From Scopulibacillus daqui (GTDB lineage Bacteria; Bacillota; Bacilli; Bacillales; Sporolactobacillaceae): DNA of 64,000 nt. The notes under the pieces were generated by a model, which saw nothing but the letters and a program-made list of their open reading frames with translations, was not told the DNA's origin and did not search any database. Positions 1 to 10,414 of the stretch are shown one piece after another. Positions within the stretch are counted from its first letter, which is position 1; every line of letters starts with the position of its first letter. The stretch covers positions 124,001 to 188,000 of the forward strand of contig NZ_JAFBER010000002.1 in NCBI RefSeq assembly GCF_016908855.1, written 5' to 3'. A program made the position numbers and the translations under genes.

Positions 1-18
1 GAAGGGGAGAAAGCAAGT

Positions 19-2094
19 ATGGAAGATTATCTTGTCATCGTTGAATCTCCCGCTAAAGCTAAAACGATCAAAAGATATCTCGGAAAAAAATATGAAGTTA
101 AAGCGTCTATGGGGCATGTTAGAGATCTCCCAAAAAGCCAAATGGGAGTAGATATAGACAATCATTTCAAGCCAAAGTATATCACCATTCGCGGAAAAGG
201 GCCGGTTCTTAAGGAATTAAAATCGGCAGCAAAGAAAGTCAAAAAAGTTTATCTGGCTGCCGACCCTGACCGTGAAGGTGAAGCGATTGCATGGCACTTA
301 GCTCATAGCTTGGACATTGATTCTAGTTCTGAATGCAGAGTGGTATTCAACGAAATAACAAAGCAAGCCATCAAAGATGCATTCAAACATCCGAGAGCGA
401 TTAATATGGATCTTGTCGATGCCCAGCAAGCCCGCCGAGTGCTCGACCGCCTTGTGGGCTATAATATCAGCCCTTTGCTATGGAAAAAGGTTAAAAAAGG
501 GTTAAGTGCCGGACGTGTGCAATCAGTAGCGCTTAAACTGATTATTGAAAGAGAAAAGGAAATCAAAGACTTTAAGCCTGATGAATATTGGACAATTCCA
601 GGGAAATTTAAAGTCCGCGATGAAATTTTTGATGCAAGCTTTTACGGGATAGGAAATAAAAAAGTTGAACTAAAAAATAAAGATGATGTTGACAAAGTCA
701 TGGAGAAATTGCGTGATAAGCAATTTGAAGTGGCAAAAGTCCAGAAGAAAGAAAGGGCGCGTCACCCGGTAGCGCCATTTATTACATCAACGCTTCAACA
801 AGAGGCTGCAAGAAAATTAAATTTCAGAGCAAAGAAAACAATGATGATTGCTCAGCAATTGTACGAAGGAATAGATCTTGGCAAACAAGGAACGACCGGT
901 CTAATTACATATATGAGAACGGATTCAACTCGTATATCAGATGTTGCCAAGCAAGAAGCCAGAGAATACATTACCAGCGCCTTCGGAAGCAATTATGTCG
1001 GCCAAGAGAAGCCGAAGAAAAAGAAAAAACAAGAAAATGCACAAGATGCCCATGAGGCTATCAGGCCGTCATCTGTTATGAATAAGCCTAAAGAAATTAA
1101 AGAGTACCTAAGCCGGGATCAATACAAATTGTATAAACTTATTTGGGAACGGTTTGTTGCCAGCCAAATGGCTCCTGCCATTATGGACACTGTAAGAGCT
1201 AATTTGGTACAATCAGACGTTGTGTTTCGTGCAACAGGCTCTAAAATTAAATTTCCAGGGTTTATGAAAGTTTACATTGAAAGTAACGATGACAACAAAA
1301 AAGAGGAAGAAAACTTTCTTCCGGAACTCGCTGAAGGTATGAAAGTTGAAAAGGAAAAATTAGAACCCAAGCAGCATTTCACACAGCCGCCGCCGCGTTA
1401 CACGGAAGCCAGACTTGTCCGGACAATGGAAGAGCTTGGTATTGGAAGGCCGTCGACATACGCGCCGACAATTGATACAATACAAAAGCGCGGTTATGTT
1501 GTGATTGATGATCGCAAATTTGTTCCTACTGAGCTTGGTGAGGTCGTTCTCGATTTAATTGTTGAATTTTTTCCGGAAATTATTGATGTTGATTTTACAG
1601 CAAAAATGGAAAATGATCTTGATGCTATAGAAGAAGGAGAAACAAACTGGATTAAAATTGTTTCTGACTTTTACGCTGATTTTGAGAAGCATCTTGAAAA
1701 AGCCGAAAAAGAAATGAAAGAAGTTGAAATTAAAGATGAACCTGCAGGCATAGAATGTGACAAATGCGGTTCAGAAATGGTATATAAAATGGGGAGATAC
1801 GGCAAGTTTTTGGCTTGTTCCAATTTCCCAGACTGCCGCAATACGAAACCGATACTAAAAAAAGTCGGCGTCACCTGTCCAAAGTGCAAAGAAGGGGAAA
1901 TTGTCGAGCGCCGAAGCAAGAAACGCAGAATCTTCTACGGGTGTGATCGATATCCGGAGTGCGACTTTGTTTCTTGGGATAAGCCGCTCTCTAGGTCTTG
2001 CCCGAAATGCGGCGAATATCTCGTTGAGAAAAAATCGAAAAAAGGCAAAACAGTTCAATGTTCATCATGTGATTATCAAGAAGAGCAATCATAA
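19..2094 (+). CDS. topA: DNA topoisomerase I (type IA)
   Basis: Relaxes negatively supercoiled DNA by transient single-strand breakage through a 5'-phosphotyrosine. The 691-residue product has the length usual for Bacillus TopA. The Toprim domain opens the protein ([12 protein letters not shown]) and carries the metal-binding DPDRE at about 82-86. The active tyrosine is Y298 in [12 protein letters not shown]. The C-terminus has three tetracysteine zinc-finger repeats from about residue 580 (CDKC, CPKC and CPKC, each closed by a second Cys pair). The ATG at 19 follows a GGGGAG ribosome site. It is the first gene of the topA-trmFO-xerC-hslVU-codY string and lies 14 bp before trmFO. Confidence 0.98.
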   Translation: MEDYLVIVESPAKAKTIKRYLGKKYEVKASMGHVRDLPKSQMGVDIDNHFKPKYITIRGKGPVLKELKSAAKKVKKVYLAADPDREGEAIAWHLAHSLDIDSSSECRVVFNEITKQAIKDAFKHPRAINMDLVDAQQARRVLDRLVGYNISPLLWKKVKKGLSAGRVQSVALKLIIEREKEIKDFKPDEYWTIPGKFKVRDEIFDASFYGIGNKKVELKNKDDVDKVMEKLRDKQFEVAKVQKKERARHPVAPFITSTLQQEAARKLNFRAKKTMMIAQQLYEGIDLGKQGTTGLITYMRTDSTRISDVAKQEAREYITSAFGSNYVGQEKPKKKKKQENAQDAHEAIRPSSVMNKPKEIKEYLSRDQYKLYKLIWERFVASQMAPAIMDTVRANLVQSDVVFRATGSKIKFPGFMKVYIESNDDNKKEEENFLPELAEGMKVEKEKLEPKQHFTQPPPRYTEARLVRTMEELGIGRPSTYAPTIDTIQKRGYVVIDDRKFVPTELGEVVLDLIVEFFPEIIDVDFTAKMENDLDAIEEGETNWIKIVSDFYADFEKHLEKAEKEMKEVEIKDEPAGIECDKCGSEMVYKMGRYGKFLACSNFPDCRNTKPILKKVGVTCPKCKEGEIVERRSKKRRIFYGCDRYPECDFVSWDKPLSRSCPKCGEYLVEKKSKKGKTVQCSSCDYQEEQS

Positions 2095-2108
2095 ACGGAG
2101 GAATGATT

Positions 2109-3416
2109 TTGACTACACAACACGTCACGGTGGTCGGTGCAGGTCTTGCCGGAAGTGAAGCCGCGTGGCAGTTGGCAAAGCGCGGCATACAAGTCCATCT
2201 TTATGAGATGCGGCCTGTCAAGCAAACGCCTGCCCACCATACTGATAAATTTGCAGAACTTGTATGTACAAACTCACTGAGATCTAATGCATTAACCAAT
2301 GCTGTAGGCGTTTTAAAAGAAGAAATGCGCAGACTGGATTCGGTTATTATTTCTTCAGCAGACAAATGCGCGGTTCCAGCCGGCGGTGCTTTAGCGGTTG
2401 ACCGCCATGAATTTGCCGCAAACGTTACAGCGCAGGTAAAAGAACACCCGCTTGTAAAGGTGTTCAATGAGGAAGTGGACGATATTCCGGAAGGGCCGAC
2501 AATCATAGCGACCGGTCCATTAACATCGGATAAGCTTTCAGCTTCATTAAAATCGCTAACAGGGGAAGATTATTTATATTTTTATGATGCAGCTGCGCCG
2601 ATTATTGAAACCGATAGTATTGACAGGGACAAAGTCTACTTAAAATCCCGTTATGATAAAGGAGATGCAGCGTATCTCAACTGTCCGATGACCGAAGAGG
2701 AGTTTGACAGGTTCTACGAAGCGCTTGTATCCGCGGAAACGGTAACGCTTAAAGATTTTGAAAAAGAAGTGTTTTTTGAGGGATGCATGCCGATAGAAGT
2801 TATGGCTAAACGCGGCAAAAAAACACTGCTTTTCGGCCCGATGAAACCCGTTGGATTAGAAGATCCGAAGACGGGGAAACGCCCTTATGCTGTGGTGCAA
2901 TTGCGTCAAGATAATGCATCTGGTACATTATATAATGTTGTTGGTTTTCAAACGCATTTAAAATGGGGTCCGCAAAAAGAAATTATTCGTATGATACCCG
3001 GTTTGGAAAATGCTGATATCGTTAGGTATGGTGTTATGCACCGGAACACATTTATTAACTCGCCTAAGCTGTTAAGACCAACTTATCAATACAAAGGCAG
3101 GGAGGACTTATTCTTTGCCGGACAAATGACGGGTGTAGAAGGGTATGTTGAATCAGCGGCTTCCGGACTTGCTGCTGGCATTAATGCAGCCCGGCTTATA
3201 AAAGGACAAGAACCTGTTGTCTTTCCAGAACAAACGGCGATTGGCAGCATGGCTCAATATATTACAACTGCTAACGCGGATAATTTTCAGCCAATGAACG
3301 CAAATTTTGGTTTGTTTCCGCCGCTTGAAGAAAAGATTAAAAATAAAAAAGAGCGCAATGAAAAGTATGCTGAGCGAGCATTGGGAACAATTCAGAATTT
3401 TGTTACAAAATTGTAA
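2109..3416 (+). CDS. trmFO: Methylenetetrahydrofolate-tRNA-(uracil-5-)-methyltransferase TrmFO
   Basis: Folate- and FAD-dependent enzyme that makes ribothymidine at U54 of the tRNA T-loop. An N-terminal FAD-binding GAGLAG lies at residues 10-15. The two cysteines important in the B. subtilis enzyme are present: C53 in [11 protein letters not shown], and a second in [13 protein letters not shown]. Start choice: an ATG at 2103 sits only 1 nt after GGAGG, whereas the TTG at 2109 has 7-nt spacing and reproduces B. subtilis residue numbering, so TTG is preferred. Length is 435 residues, as in B. subtilis. A strong hairpin follows at 3430. Confidence 0.97.
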   Translation: MTTQHVTVVGAGLAGSEAAWQLAKRGIQVHLYEMRPVKQTPAHHTDKFAELVCTNSLRSNALTNAVGVLKEEMRRLDSVIISSADKCAVPAGGALAVDRHEFAANVTAQVKEHPLVKVFNEEVDDIPEGPTIIATGPLTSDKLSASLKSLTGEDYLYFYDAAAPIIETDSIDRDKVYLKSRYDKGDAAYLNCPMTEEEFDRFYEALVSAETVTLKDFEKEVFFEGCMPIEVMAKRGKKTLLFGPMKPVGLEDPKTGKRPYAVVQLRQDNASGTLYNVVGFQTHLKWGPQKEIIRMIPGLENADIVRYGVMHRNTFINSPKLLRPTYQYKGREDLFFAGQMTGVEGYVESAASGLAAGINAARLIKGQEPVVFPEQTAIGSMAQYITTANADNFQPMNANFGLFPPLEEKIKNKKERNEKYAERALGTIQNFVTKL

Positions 3417-3429
3417 AATCTATTGTCAT

Positions 3430-3464
3430 GGCTCCTAAATTGTGATAATATTTAGGAGCCTTCT
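3430..3464 (+). terminator. Hairpin between trmFO and xerC (weak terminator)
   Basis: GGCTCCTAAAT at 3430-3440 pairs perfectly with ATTTAGGAGCC at 3450-3460 across a 9-nt loop, an 11-bp stem. Only TTCT follows rather than a U tract, so termination is probably partial; it could also stabilise or process the RNA between trmFO and xerC. Confidence 0.55.
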
Positions 3465-3487
3465 AAGGTAGGGAATAGGTGATCTTA

Positions 3488-4378
3488 ATGAATCAGTATC
3501 TGGATATGTTTGTCCGCTTCTTAGAAGTTGAGAAGCGCGCCTCTGAACATACCATTCTGAATTACACCAAGGATATTAAGGAGTTTTCCCTATTCATGAA
3601 GCAGCAAGCGCTTGAAGGTGTTGCTGCTGTTTCCTATGCTTCAGTAAGGGTTTTTCTTACAGAAATGCTTTCAAAGGGTTACTCTAGGCGAACCGTTGCT
3701 CGGAAAGTATCAAGCTTGAGAAGCTTTTACCGTTATTTGGTTAAAGAAGGCATTGTGTTTGATAATCCATTTGCGCTCACTAACCTTCCTAAACAGGAAC
3801 ATCGGCTGCCGAAGTTTTTATATCAAGAAGAATTGGCTAAGCTGTTTGATGTTGAAGATTTAACACATCCGCTGGGGCAGCGGAATCAAGCGATTTTAGA
3901 AGTGCTCTACGGTACCGGTGTCAGGGTCAGTGAATGCGTAGGCATTAGGGTGGCGGACCTGGACCTTGATTTAGGTGTTGTTTTAGTAAAAGGAAAAGGC
4001 CGGAAAGAGCGCTACATACCATTAGGGAGCTTTGCCTGCGATGCTCTTGAAAGATATCTGGGGGATGGCAGAGAAAAGCTTATAAAAAGTGACAAAAAAC
4101 AAAACTTTCTTTTCGTCAATTATCGCGGCGGTCAACTTTCAGCAAGAAGTGTGCGAAACATACTTAATAAGCAAATAGAAAAAGCTTCATTGACGATTAA
4201 AATAAGTCCGCATACCCTTAGGCACACATTTGCGACGCACTTGCTCGATGCCGGAGCTGACTTGCGTTCGGTTCAAGAACTGCTGGGTCATGCTGAGCTT
4301 TCAACAACACAAATTTATACGCACGTTACGAAGGAGAAACTTCGAGAAACATATATAAACCATCATCCTCGTGCATAA
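3488..4378 (+). CDS. xerC: Tyrosine recombinase XerC (CodV)
   Basis: Site-specific recombinase that with XerD resolves chromosome dimers at dif. An N-terminal SAM-like core-binding domain precedes the catalytic domain. Visible catalytic residues are R146 in GTGVRVSE, the Lys of [17 protein letters not shown] (HxxR), LLGH and the nucleophile Y277 in TQIYTHV. The ATG at 3488 is chosen because AGGTGA lies 6 nt upstream; the in-frame GTG at 3479 overlaps that ribosome site. The product is 296 residues. Its position between trmFO and hslV matches B. subtilis codV, supporting XerC rather than XerD or a phage integrase. Confidence 0.96.
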   Translation: MNQYLDMFVRFLEVEKRASEHTILNYTKDIKEFSLFMKQQALEGVAAVSYASVRVFLTEMLSKGYSRRTVARKVSSLRSFYRYLVKEGIVFDNPFALTNLPKQEHRLPKFLYQEELAKLFDVEDLTHPLGQRNQAILEVLYGTGVRVSECVGIRVADLDLDLGVVLVKGKGRKERYIPLGSFACDALERYLGDGREKLIKSDKKQNFLFVNYRGGQLSARSVRNILNKQIEKASLTIKISPHTLRHTFATHLLDAGADLRSVQELLGHAELSTTQIYTHVTKEKLRETYINHHPRA

Positions 4379-4394
4379 CAAGGAGGGGGCATTT

Positions 4395-4934
4395 TTGAGT
4401 CAATTTCATGCAACAACGATATTTGCCATTCATCATAATGGTAAATGCGCCATGGCCGGAGACGGTCAAGTCACGCTTGGCCAATCAGTTGTAATGAAAC
4501 ATTCGGCCAGAAAGGTTCGTAAATTATATAACAATAAAGTCGTTGCAGGATTTGCGGGTTCAGTAGCCGATGCTTTTACCTTGTATGAAAAATTTGAAGG
4601 CCGTTTGGAAAAGTATAATGGTAATCTGCAAAGAGCAGCTGTTGAATTAGCAAAAGAATGGCGAAGCGATAAAATGCTCAGACAGTTAGAGGCAATGCTT
4701 ATTGTCATGGATAAAACCGGCCTTTTGCTTGTATCTGGCACTGGTGAAGTCATTGAGCCAGACGATGGTATACTGGCTATTGGATCAGGCGGCAATTATG
4801 CCCTTGCAGCCGGCAGAGCTCTCAAACGTCATAACGAGCATCTTTCTGCAAAGGAAATCGCCAAAACAGCTTTAGAAATTGCCAGTGACATTTGTGTATT
4901 CACCAACAATAATATTATTGTTGAAGAGCTGTAA
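4395..4934 (+). CDS. hslV: ATP-dependent protease subunit HslV (ClpQ/CodW)
   Basis: Proteolytic subunit of the HslVU two-component protease, an N-terminal nucleophile hydrolase. The TTG at 4395 follows AAGGAGGGGG and starts the protein as M-S-Q-F-H-A-T-T. After Met removal the N-terminal residue is serine, as in Bacillus ClpQ, where Ser replaces the usual Thr nucleophile. The longer reading from 4371 would bury this residue and is rejected. GDGQVTLGQ and the [14 protein letters not shown] signature are present. Length is 179 residues against about 181 in B. subtilis. hslU starts 17 bp downstream. Confidence 0.96.
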   Translation: MSQFHATTIFAIHHNGKCAMAGDGQVTLGQSVVMKHSARKVRKLYNNKVVAGFAGSVADAFTLYEKFEGRLEKYNGNLQRAAVELAKEWRSDKMLRQLEAMLIVMDKTGLLLVSGTGEVIEPDDGILAIGSGGNYALAAGRALKRHNEHLSAKEIAKTALEIASDICVFTNNNIIVEEL

Positions 4935-4951
4935 AAGAGGAGGATGTCTAG

Positions 4952-6346
4952 ATGTCTAAAGCTTTGACACCGAAACAAATTGTTGAGCAGCTTGATCAAT
5001 TTGTTATTGGGCAGGAAAAGGCAAAAAAATCTGTTGCCATTGCCCTTAGAAACCGTTATCGCCGATCGCTTTTAGATGAAAAAATTCGTGAAGAAATCGT
5101 TCCGAAAAATATTTTAATGATCGGCCCAACAGGTGTCGGAAAGACAGAGATAGCTCGGCGTTTGGCAAAGTTGGCCGGTGCCCCTTTTGTAAAACTTGAA
5201 GCAACCAAGTTTACAGAGGTGGGGTATGTTGGACGTGACGTTGAATCGATGGTTAGGGATCTCGTAGAAACATCAGTTCGGATGGTTAAAGAAGAACAAA
5301 TGGTTAAAGTAAAGGCCAAGGCCGAAGAATTGGCAAATGAACGCCTTGTTAAATTGCTTGTTCCTTCTGAGAAAAAAACATCACAAATGAAAAACCCGTT
5401 TGATATGTTTTTTGGAAGCCAAAACCAAAATACTGAAAGTGAAGAACCGAAAGAAGAACAATCCGTTCGGGAAAAACGCCAACAAACGCGAAAATTGTTG
5501 GATCTTGGCGAATTAGAGGATCGCATTGTGACCGTAGAAGTTGAAGAGCAGCAGCAGCAAGGCATGTTTGATTTGTTCCAAGGAGCGGGTATGGAACAAT
5601 TAGGCATGAACATGCAGGATATGTTGGGCAATCTCATCCCTAAACGAAAAAAACGTCGAAAATTGACGGTTAAGGAAGCTCGAAAAGTACTGACTCAAGA
5701 TGAAGCGCAAAAGTTAATTGACATGGATGAGGTCACGCAAGAAGCTGTTATGCGCGCCGAGCAGTCGGGAATTATCTTTATCGATGAAATTGATAAGATC
5801 ACAGGAAAAAATCAAAACTCCGGTGATGTTTCCAGAGAAGGCGTTCAACGAGACATCCTGCCAATTGTTGAAGGATCAACTGTTATGACTAAGTATGGCA
5901 CTGTCAAAACGGACCATATCTTATTTATCGCAGCCGGTGCTTTTCATATGTCTAAACCATCAGATCTTATTCCTGAACTTCAAGGCCGTTTTCCAATAAG
6001 GGTTGAGCTTTCTAACTTGTCTGTTGATGATTTTGTCAATATTCTAGTTGAGCCTAGCAATGCTCTTTTAAAGCAATATCAAGCTTTATTGAAAACTGAA
6101 GGTATAAATATTGAGTTTTCTGACGATGCTATTCGTAAAATTGCTACAATTGCTTATGAGGTAAACCAAGAAACAGACAATATCGGCGCCAGGCGTCTGC
6201 ATACCATTCTGGAAAAATTGCTCGAAGACTTATCTTACGAGGCACCGGATATTACTTTAGAGAAAATAACAATTACACCGGAATATGTCGATGAAAAACT
6301 AGCGTCTATCGTTAAAAACAGAGATTTGAGTCAATATATTTTATAA
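4952..6346 (+). CDS. hslU: HslVU ATPase subunit HslU (ClpY)
   Basis: AAA+ unfoldase that feeds substrates to HslV. Walker A GPTGVGKT lies at about 58-65, the pore loop GYVGRD follows at about 90, a variable charged I-domain spans roughly 110-240, and Walker B IIFIDEID is near 275. The sensor region (GRFPIRVEL) and the C-terminal small domain ([10 protein letters not shown]) are intact. The C-terminal YIL tail that docks in HslV is present (SQYIL). The gene begins after AGAGGAGG with an ATG at 4952. 464 residues, normal for the family. Confidence 0.98.
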   Translation: MSKALTPKQIVEQLDQFVIGQEKAKKSVAIALRNRYRRSLLDEKIREEIVPKNILMIGPTGVGKTEIARRLAKLAGAPFVKLEATKFTEVGYVGRDVESMVRDLVETSVRMVKEEQMVKVKAKAEELANERLVKLLVPSEKKTSQMKNPFDMFFGSQNQNTESEEPKEEQSVREKRQQTRKLLDLGELEDRIVTVEVEEQQQQGMFDLFQGAGMEQLGMNMQDMLGNLIPKRKKRRKLTVKEARKVLTQDEAQKLIDMDEVTQEAVMRAEQSGIIFIDEIDKITGKNQNSGDVSREGVQRDILPIVEGSTVMTKYGTVKTDHILFIAAGAFHMSKPSDLIPELQGRFPIRVELSNLSVDDFVNILVEPSNALLKQYQALLKTEGINIEFSDDAIRKIATIAYEVNQETDNIGARRLHTILEKLLEDLSYEAPDITLEKITITPEYVDEKLASIVKNRDLSQYIL

Positions 6347-6370
6347 GAAGATATAGGAGGATTTTTTATC

Positions 6371-7147
6371 ATGGAACTTTTAGAAAAAACAAGAAAAATT
6401 AATAATATGCTGCAAAGAACGAAAGCACAAGTCAATTTTAATGAGATGGCGGAAACACTGCGCGATGTTATCGATTCTAACGTCTTAGTCGTTAGCCGGC
6501 GCGGTAAATTATTAGGTATGGCACTTAAGCTGGAATTTGAAAATGAACGTATGAAACATATGTTTGAAGAGAGACAATTCCCGCAAGACTATACGCAAAA
6601 TTTATTTACAATTAATGAAACATCTCCAAACCTTGATATTAATCACCCATTAACCGCTTTTCCAGTTGAGAACAAAGAGCTGTTTGCAGGCGGCTTAACG
6701 ACAATTGTTCCTATTGTGGGGGGCGGAGATCGATTGGGTACGCTTATCCTTTCGCGCATCGGTGATCCATATCAAGATGATGAATTAATTCTTGGTGAAT
6801 ATGGTGCTACGGTAGTAGGCATGGAAATTCTTCGTGAGAAAACAGAAGAAATTGAAGAAGAAGCAAGAGAAAAAGCAATCGTGCAAATGGCCATCAGCTC
6901 TTTGTCCTATAGTGAATTGGAAGCAATCGAACACATTTTTGAGGAACTTGACGGCAAAGAAGGCCTTCTTGTTGCAAGTAAAATTGCTGACCGTGTAGGC
7001 ATCACACGCTCAGTTATCGTTAACGCTTTAAGAAAATTAGAAAGCGCCGGCGTCATTGAATCACGCTCACTTGGTATGAAAGGTACTTATATTAAAGTAC
7101 TTAACGATAAATTTCTTGTTGAACTGAACAGAATTAAAGGCGAATAA
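6371..7147 (+). CDS. codY: GTP-sensing pleiotropic transcriptional repressor CodY
   Basis: Global regulator of stationary-phase, amino-acid and motility genes that responds to branched-chain amino acids and GTP. The 258-residue protein has the N-terminal GAF ligand-binding domain (about 1-155), a linker helix rich in EE/REK, and a C-terminal winged helix-turn-helix ([21 protein letters not shown] followed by the wing [11 protein letters not shown]). AGGAGG lies 11 nt before the ATG. It closes the topA-codY string, ending at a perfect terminator at 7157. CodY represses the fla/che operon in B. subtilis; the operon starts directly downstream here too, but I found no convincing CodY box. Confidence 0.98.
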   Translation: MELLEKTRKINNMLQRTKAQVNFNEMAETLRDVIDSNVLVVSRRGKLLGMALKLEFENERMKHMFEERQFPQDYTQNLFTINETSPNLDINHPLTAFPVENKELFAGGLTTIVPIVGGGDRLGTLILSRIGDPYQDDELILGEYGATVVGMEILREKTEEIEEEAREKAIVQMAISSLSYSELEAIEHIFEELDGKEGLLVASKIADRVGITRSVIVNALRKLESAGVIESRSLGMKGTYIKVLNDKFLVELNRIKGE

Positions 7148-7156
7148 TTTATTGTT

Positions 7157-7197
7157 CAGCCCAGTATCATCGCACATTTGATACTGGGCTGTTTTTT
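7157..7197 (+). terminator. Rho-independent terminator after codY
   Basis: CAGCCCAGTATCA at 7157-7169 pairs perfectly with TGATACTGGGCTG at 7179-7191, a 13-bp stem, followed by six T. It ends the codY transcript before the flagellar operon. Confidence 0.95.
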
Positions 7198-7520
7198 ATA
7201 TAGAGTAGCGTTTGATTTGTTAAAAATTATTTTCGCTGGCCCCCATAAGCATCTCTAGCAAAAATCTTCAATTTTTCTCCGCGAATTTTATCAAACACGC
7301 ACATTTAATTTCCCTATAATTGTAATCAAGTAAGATAATAGTCATAAAAAATTTGTAAAATAGTGAATAAAAAATACTAAATAGTAAAAAAGACCTATGG
7401 AAATTGAATTAAAATTAGAGAATAATGATGAATAATGAAGTTTATGGAGAAAAAAGCCGTTACTTCGTGTCATATTTTGTTGAAATGTGTCATATAAAAT
7501 AATTATAAAGAGGGGATGTG
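7198..7520 (+). promoter_or_regulatory. Intergenic control region of the flagellar operon
   Basis: AT-rich 323-bp spacer without a credible gene. A TATAAT at 7315-7320 has only a poor -35 (CAAACA, 7292-7297) at 17-bp spacing, a weak sigma-A candidate. Two direct copies of GTGTCATAT lie about 20 bp apart near 7468-7497. GCCGTTAC near 7457 resembles half of a sigma-D -10 element, but no TAAA is found at the right distance. AGAGGGG at about 7510-7515 is the flgB ribosome site. No CodY consensus box was recognised. Confidence 0.4.
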
Positions 7521-7904
7521 ATGAAAATCCAAACGCAAAATGTGACTTATTTACTTGAAAAGGCATTGGATAACACAGCAGATAGTCAAAAAGTCATAGG
7601 TCAAAATATAGCTAATGTGGATACGCCAAATTATAAAGCGAGGCACGTAAACTTTCAAAATGAATTGAAGAGCGCCCTGCAAGCTTATAAAACGGACCCT
7701 AAACATATGTCTTTTAAAAACAATGGAGAGGAGCCAAAAGTTACTGTTGACGCTTCAACATCAATTCAAAACAATGGAAACAATGTGGATGTCGACAAAG
7801 AAATGTCACTGTTGGCGAGAGATCAGATTAACTATCAGGCTTTAGTGGCAGCAATAAATCAAAAGTTTCAACAATATAAAATAGTCTTGGGAGGAGGCAG
7901 ATAA
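7521..7904 (+). CDS. flgB: Flagellar basal-body rod protein FlgB
   Basis: Proximal rod subunit of the flagellar basal body, exported by the flagellar type III apparatus. The family N-terminal motif SQKVIGQNIANVDTPNYKAR is present, as is the C-terminal helix ending in AAINQKFQQYKIVLGGGR. The ATG at 7521 is used, 5 nt after GAGGGG; the GTG directly before it in frame is less likely. 127 residues, slightly shorter than the B. subtilis protein. First gene of the fla/che operon; flgC starts 3 bp downstream. Confidence 0.96.
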   Translation: MKIQTQNVTYLLEKALDNTADSQKVIGQNIANVDTPNYKARHVNFQNELKSALQAYKTDPKHMSFKNNGEEPKVTVDASTSIQNNGNNVDVDKEMSLLARDQINYQALVAAINQKFQQYKIVLGGGR

Positions 7905-7907
7905 TTT

Positions 7908-8351
7908 ATGGGAATGTTCGACGGTTTGAATATTTCCGCTTCGGCGCTTACAGCTCAAAGGCTTAGAATGGACGTTATTTCATCGAATATGGCTAATATG
8001 GATACAACGAGAAGTAAAAGAGTAAATGGCGAATGGCAGCCTTACCGGCGCAAAGAAATCCATTTGGAACAGGCGAAACCTGAGTTTCGTTCATTCTTGC
8101 AGCAAGCTGAAAATCACTCGCCGGGCGGAGTAAAAGTCAAACGCATTACCGATGATCCAACGCCTTTTAAAGAAGTTTATCAGCCGGATAATCCTCATGC
8201 GGATAAAAACGGCTATGTTAAAATGCCGAATGTTGATCCTCTGAAAGAAATGGTTGACCTGATGAGCGCTACCCGGTCATATGAGGCGAATGTAACTGTG
8301 CTTAATGCCAATAAAAATATGCTGTTAAAAGCGCTTGACATTGGAAAGTAG
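7908..8351 (+). CDS. flgC: Flagellar basal-body rod protein FlgC
   Basis: Second proximal rod protein. It has the rod and hook family N-terminal signature (LRMDVISSNMANMDTTR) and the conserved C-terminal helix (EMVDLMSATRSYEANVTVLNANK). 147 residues, the usual size. The ribosome site GGGAGGAGG lies within the end of flgB, and fliE follows after 10 bp, so flgB-flgC-fliE are tightly coupled. Confidence 0.97.
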   Translation: MGMFDGLNISASALTAQRLRMDVISSNMANMDTTRSKRVNGEWQPYRRKEIHLEQAKPEFRSFLQQAENHSPGGVKVKRITDDPTPFKEVYQPDNPHADKNGYVKMPNVDPLKEMVDLMSATRSYEANVTVLNANKNMLLKALDIGK

Positions 8352-8361
8352 GTGAAAAGTA

Positions 8362-8655
8362 ATGGAGACCATCTCAGTTAGCAATGCAAATACTCAGACA
8401 TTATCAAATAAACAATCATTAACGTCTAAAGAAAACACAGCTTTTACAAAAGTGTTGGATGATGCGATCGATAAATTGAATCAAGCCGTGGCGAAATCGG
8501 ATCAAAGCATGTCTGAAATAGCTTCAGGCAAAGTACAAAATTTACATAATGAAATGATCAATATTCAAAAATCTAATATTCTCCTCCAAACCGCTGTAGA
8601 GGTACGAAATAAAGTAATCGATGCTTATCAGGATATTATGAGAATGCAAATCTAG
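8362..8655 (+). CDS. fliE: Flagellar hook-basal body protein FliE
   Basis: Small protein linking the MS ring to the rod and the earliest flagellar export substrate. The C-terminal half matches the family (LHNEMINIQKSNILLQTAVEVRNKVIDAYQDIMRMQI, quoted here only for its start LHNEMINIQKS and end DIMRMQI); the N-terminus is Ser/Thr/Asn rich, as expected of an exported, initially unfolded protein. 97 residues. It is followed by a 167-bp gap before fliF in which I see no gene or clear terminator. Confidence 0.94.
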   Translation: METISVSNANTQTLSNKQSLTSKENTAFTKVLDDAIDKLNQAVAKSDQSMSEIASGKVQNLHNEMINIQKSNILLQTAVEVRNKVIDAYQDIMRMQI

Positions 8656-8822
8656 TCATCTATTAAATTTTTTATTGGTCGGGGAAGCGGAAATCTAGAA
8701 AGGTTAGAAGTGATGGTATTCTTCGTTGAATGGTAATCAATGGTGCATTTCTGCTTCTTGCCGCAGCCAGCAGTCATTGGAGAAGATCTGCTCGTTGGCA
8801 ACGGCTTCGATTGGAGGATATG

Positions 8823-10403
8823 ATGAAAGGTAAACTTAATAACATTTTGCAAAAAGTAAAAGATTTTTGGCAGCAATTGACTAAAAAACAAAAATTGGGG
8901 TTGATTATTCTTAGTTCAGCCATTGTTTTGATTATTGCTATTGTTTCTGTTTTAACTTCTATCACGCATTATGCACCTTTGTACAGCCGCCTGTCATCCA
9001 GTGAAGCTGGACAAATTAAAGAAACTCTAGACAGTAAAGGGATTAAATATAAGCTGTCTGATAACGGAACGACAATAAGCGTGCCTAAGGATCAGGTTGA
9101 TAATTTAAAAGTTGAGCTGGCCGCCGACGGAATACCGCAAACCGGTGAAATAGACTATTCGGTATTTAGTCAGAATGCAGGCTTTGGAATGACAGATAAG
9201 CAATTTGATGTCATGGAAAGAGAAGCAATGGAAACTGAACTTTCCAACTTAATATCACAAATTAAAGGTGTTAATTCAGCGAAAGTGATGATTAACATGC
9301 CCAAATCAAGTGTGTGGGTAAGCGACAAACCGCAAAAATCATCGGCATCCGTCGTGCTTCAGCTTGAGCCCGGGTATCAATTGAATGATGAACAAGTTCG
9401 AGGTCTTTATCATTTAGTCAGCAAAAGCGTGCCAAACCTTCCTGCAGATAATGTTGTCATTATGGATCAATTTTTTAATTACTATGACAAAAAAAGTTCC
9501 GGCAGCTCATCTGAATTATCCGCTTATCAACAGCAAAGGGAAATTAAGCATGATATAGAAAAAGACATTCGTGAGCAAGTGCAGCGAATGTTGGGGATGA
9601 TGATGGGCAGCGAAAAAGTCATGGTGAATGTCACGACCGATATCGATTTTACAAAGGAAAAGACGAAAGAAAACTTAATTAAACCCGTCGACCCAAACAG
9701 CTTAGACGGTGTCCAAGTCAGCGCTGAACACATTAAAGAAACATATTCAGGCGAAGGTGCCGGCGGCAAAGCTGGGACAGGTGATAACGATGTGCCGGGA
9801 TATCAAGCAGGCGATGGTGAAAATGGTGATTTCAAGCGTGAAGAAGAAAGAATCAATAATGAATTTAATCGGATACATAATACAATAGTCAAAGCGCCTT
9901 ATACACTCAAAGACATGGGCATACAGGTCATGGTTGAGCCGCCTAATCCTGATAACCCTGCTTCGCTTCCGCAAGATCGTATTGACGATATTAAACAAAT
10001 ACTTAATACAGTTGTTCGAACGACATTACAGGATCAAGGCGGTCAAGAGTTAAATCAAAATGATGTCGATCAGAAAACAATCGTTGCGGTAGAAAAGTTC
10101 AATGGCAAAGTCCCTGATCAAAATCAACAAAATAAAGGTTTGCCATGGTGGGTTTATTTGCTAATAGGCATTGCCCTTGTAATGGTGATCATCTTATTGA
10201 TCTGGTTGATTAAAAGGTTCAAAAAAGGCAGGAAAGACAATGCTATCGACCTTCCGGAATTTAATGTTGCCGGCGGAAGCTTGGGAAATGGCGAAAAACC
10301 AGTTAAATCAGAAATAGATAAATACAAACAGTTGAAAGAAATGGCAAAAGAAAAGCCGGATGATTTTGTTAAATTACTAAGGACATGGCTTTCTGAAGAT
10401 TAA
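8823..10403 (+). CDS. fliF: Flagellar MS-ring protein FliF
   Basis: Forms the MS ring in the membrane, the base on which the flagellum and export gate assemble. It has an N-terminal TM segment (about 22-42), ring-building motifs (SLDVRINITTAL-type domain; PLYSRLSSSEAGQIKETL, DNVVIMDQ), a low-complexity Gly/Asp-rich loop, a second TM near 440-462, and a C-terminal acidic FliG-binding tail ending FVKLLRTWLSED. The frame stays open back to 8730, but the ATG at 8823 has GGAGG five nt upstream and matches the B. subtilis start; a neighbouring ATG at 8820 is also possible. 526 residues. Confidence 0.96.
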   Translation: MKGKLNNILQKVKDFWQQLTKKQKLGLIILSSAIVLIIAIVSVLTSITHYAPLYSRLSSSEAGQIKETLDSKGIKYKLSDNGTTISVPKDQVDNLKVELAADGIPQTGEIDYSVFSQNAGFGMTDKQFDVMEREAMETELSNLISQIKGVNSAKVMINMPKSSVWVSDKPQKSSASVVLQLEPGYQLNDEQVRGLYHLVSKSVPNLPADNVVIMDQFFNYYDKKSSGSSSELSAYQQQREIKHDIEKDIREQVQRMLGMMMGSEKVMVNVTTDIDFTKEKTKENLIKPVDPNSLDGVQVSAEHIKETYSGEGAGGKAGTGDNDVPGYQAGDGENGDFKREEERINNEFNRIHNTIVKAPYTLKDMGIQVMVEPPNPDNPASLPQDRIDDIKQILNTVVRTTLQDQGGQELNQNDVDQKTIVAVEKFNGKVPDQNQQNKGLPWWVYLLIGIALVMVIILLIWLIKRFKKGRKDNAIDLPEFNVAGGSLGNGEKPVKSEIDKYKQLKEMAKEKPDDFVKLLRTWLSED

Positions 10404-10414
10404 AGGAGGGTTTT

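Noticed and set aside
5056-5637. Long minus-strand ORF (193 codons) inside hslU.
   Set aside because: Ser/Asn/Phe-rich shadow of the hslU reading frame without a start signal; hslU is complete on the plus strand.
7261-7320. Possible CodY box near AATTTTTCTCCGCGAATTTT.
   Set aside because: The arms are direct rather than inverted and differ too much from AATTTTCWGAAAATT.
8730-8819. In-frame upstream extension of fliF giving about 30 more residues.
   Set aside because: The extension has no ribosome site or FliF similarity; GGAGG lies right before the ATG at 8820/8823, which matches homologs.
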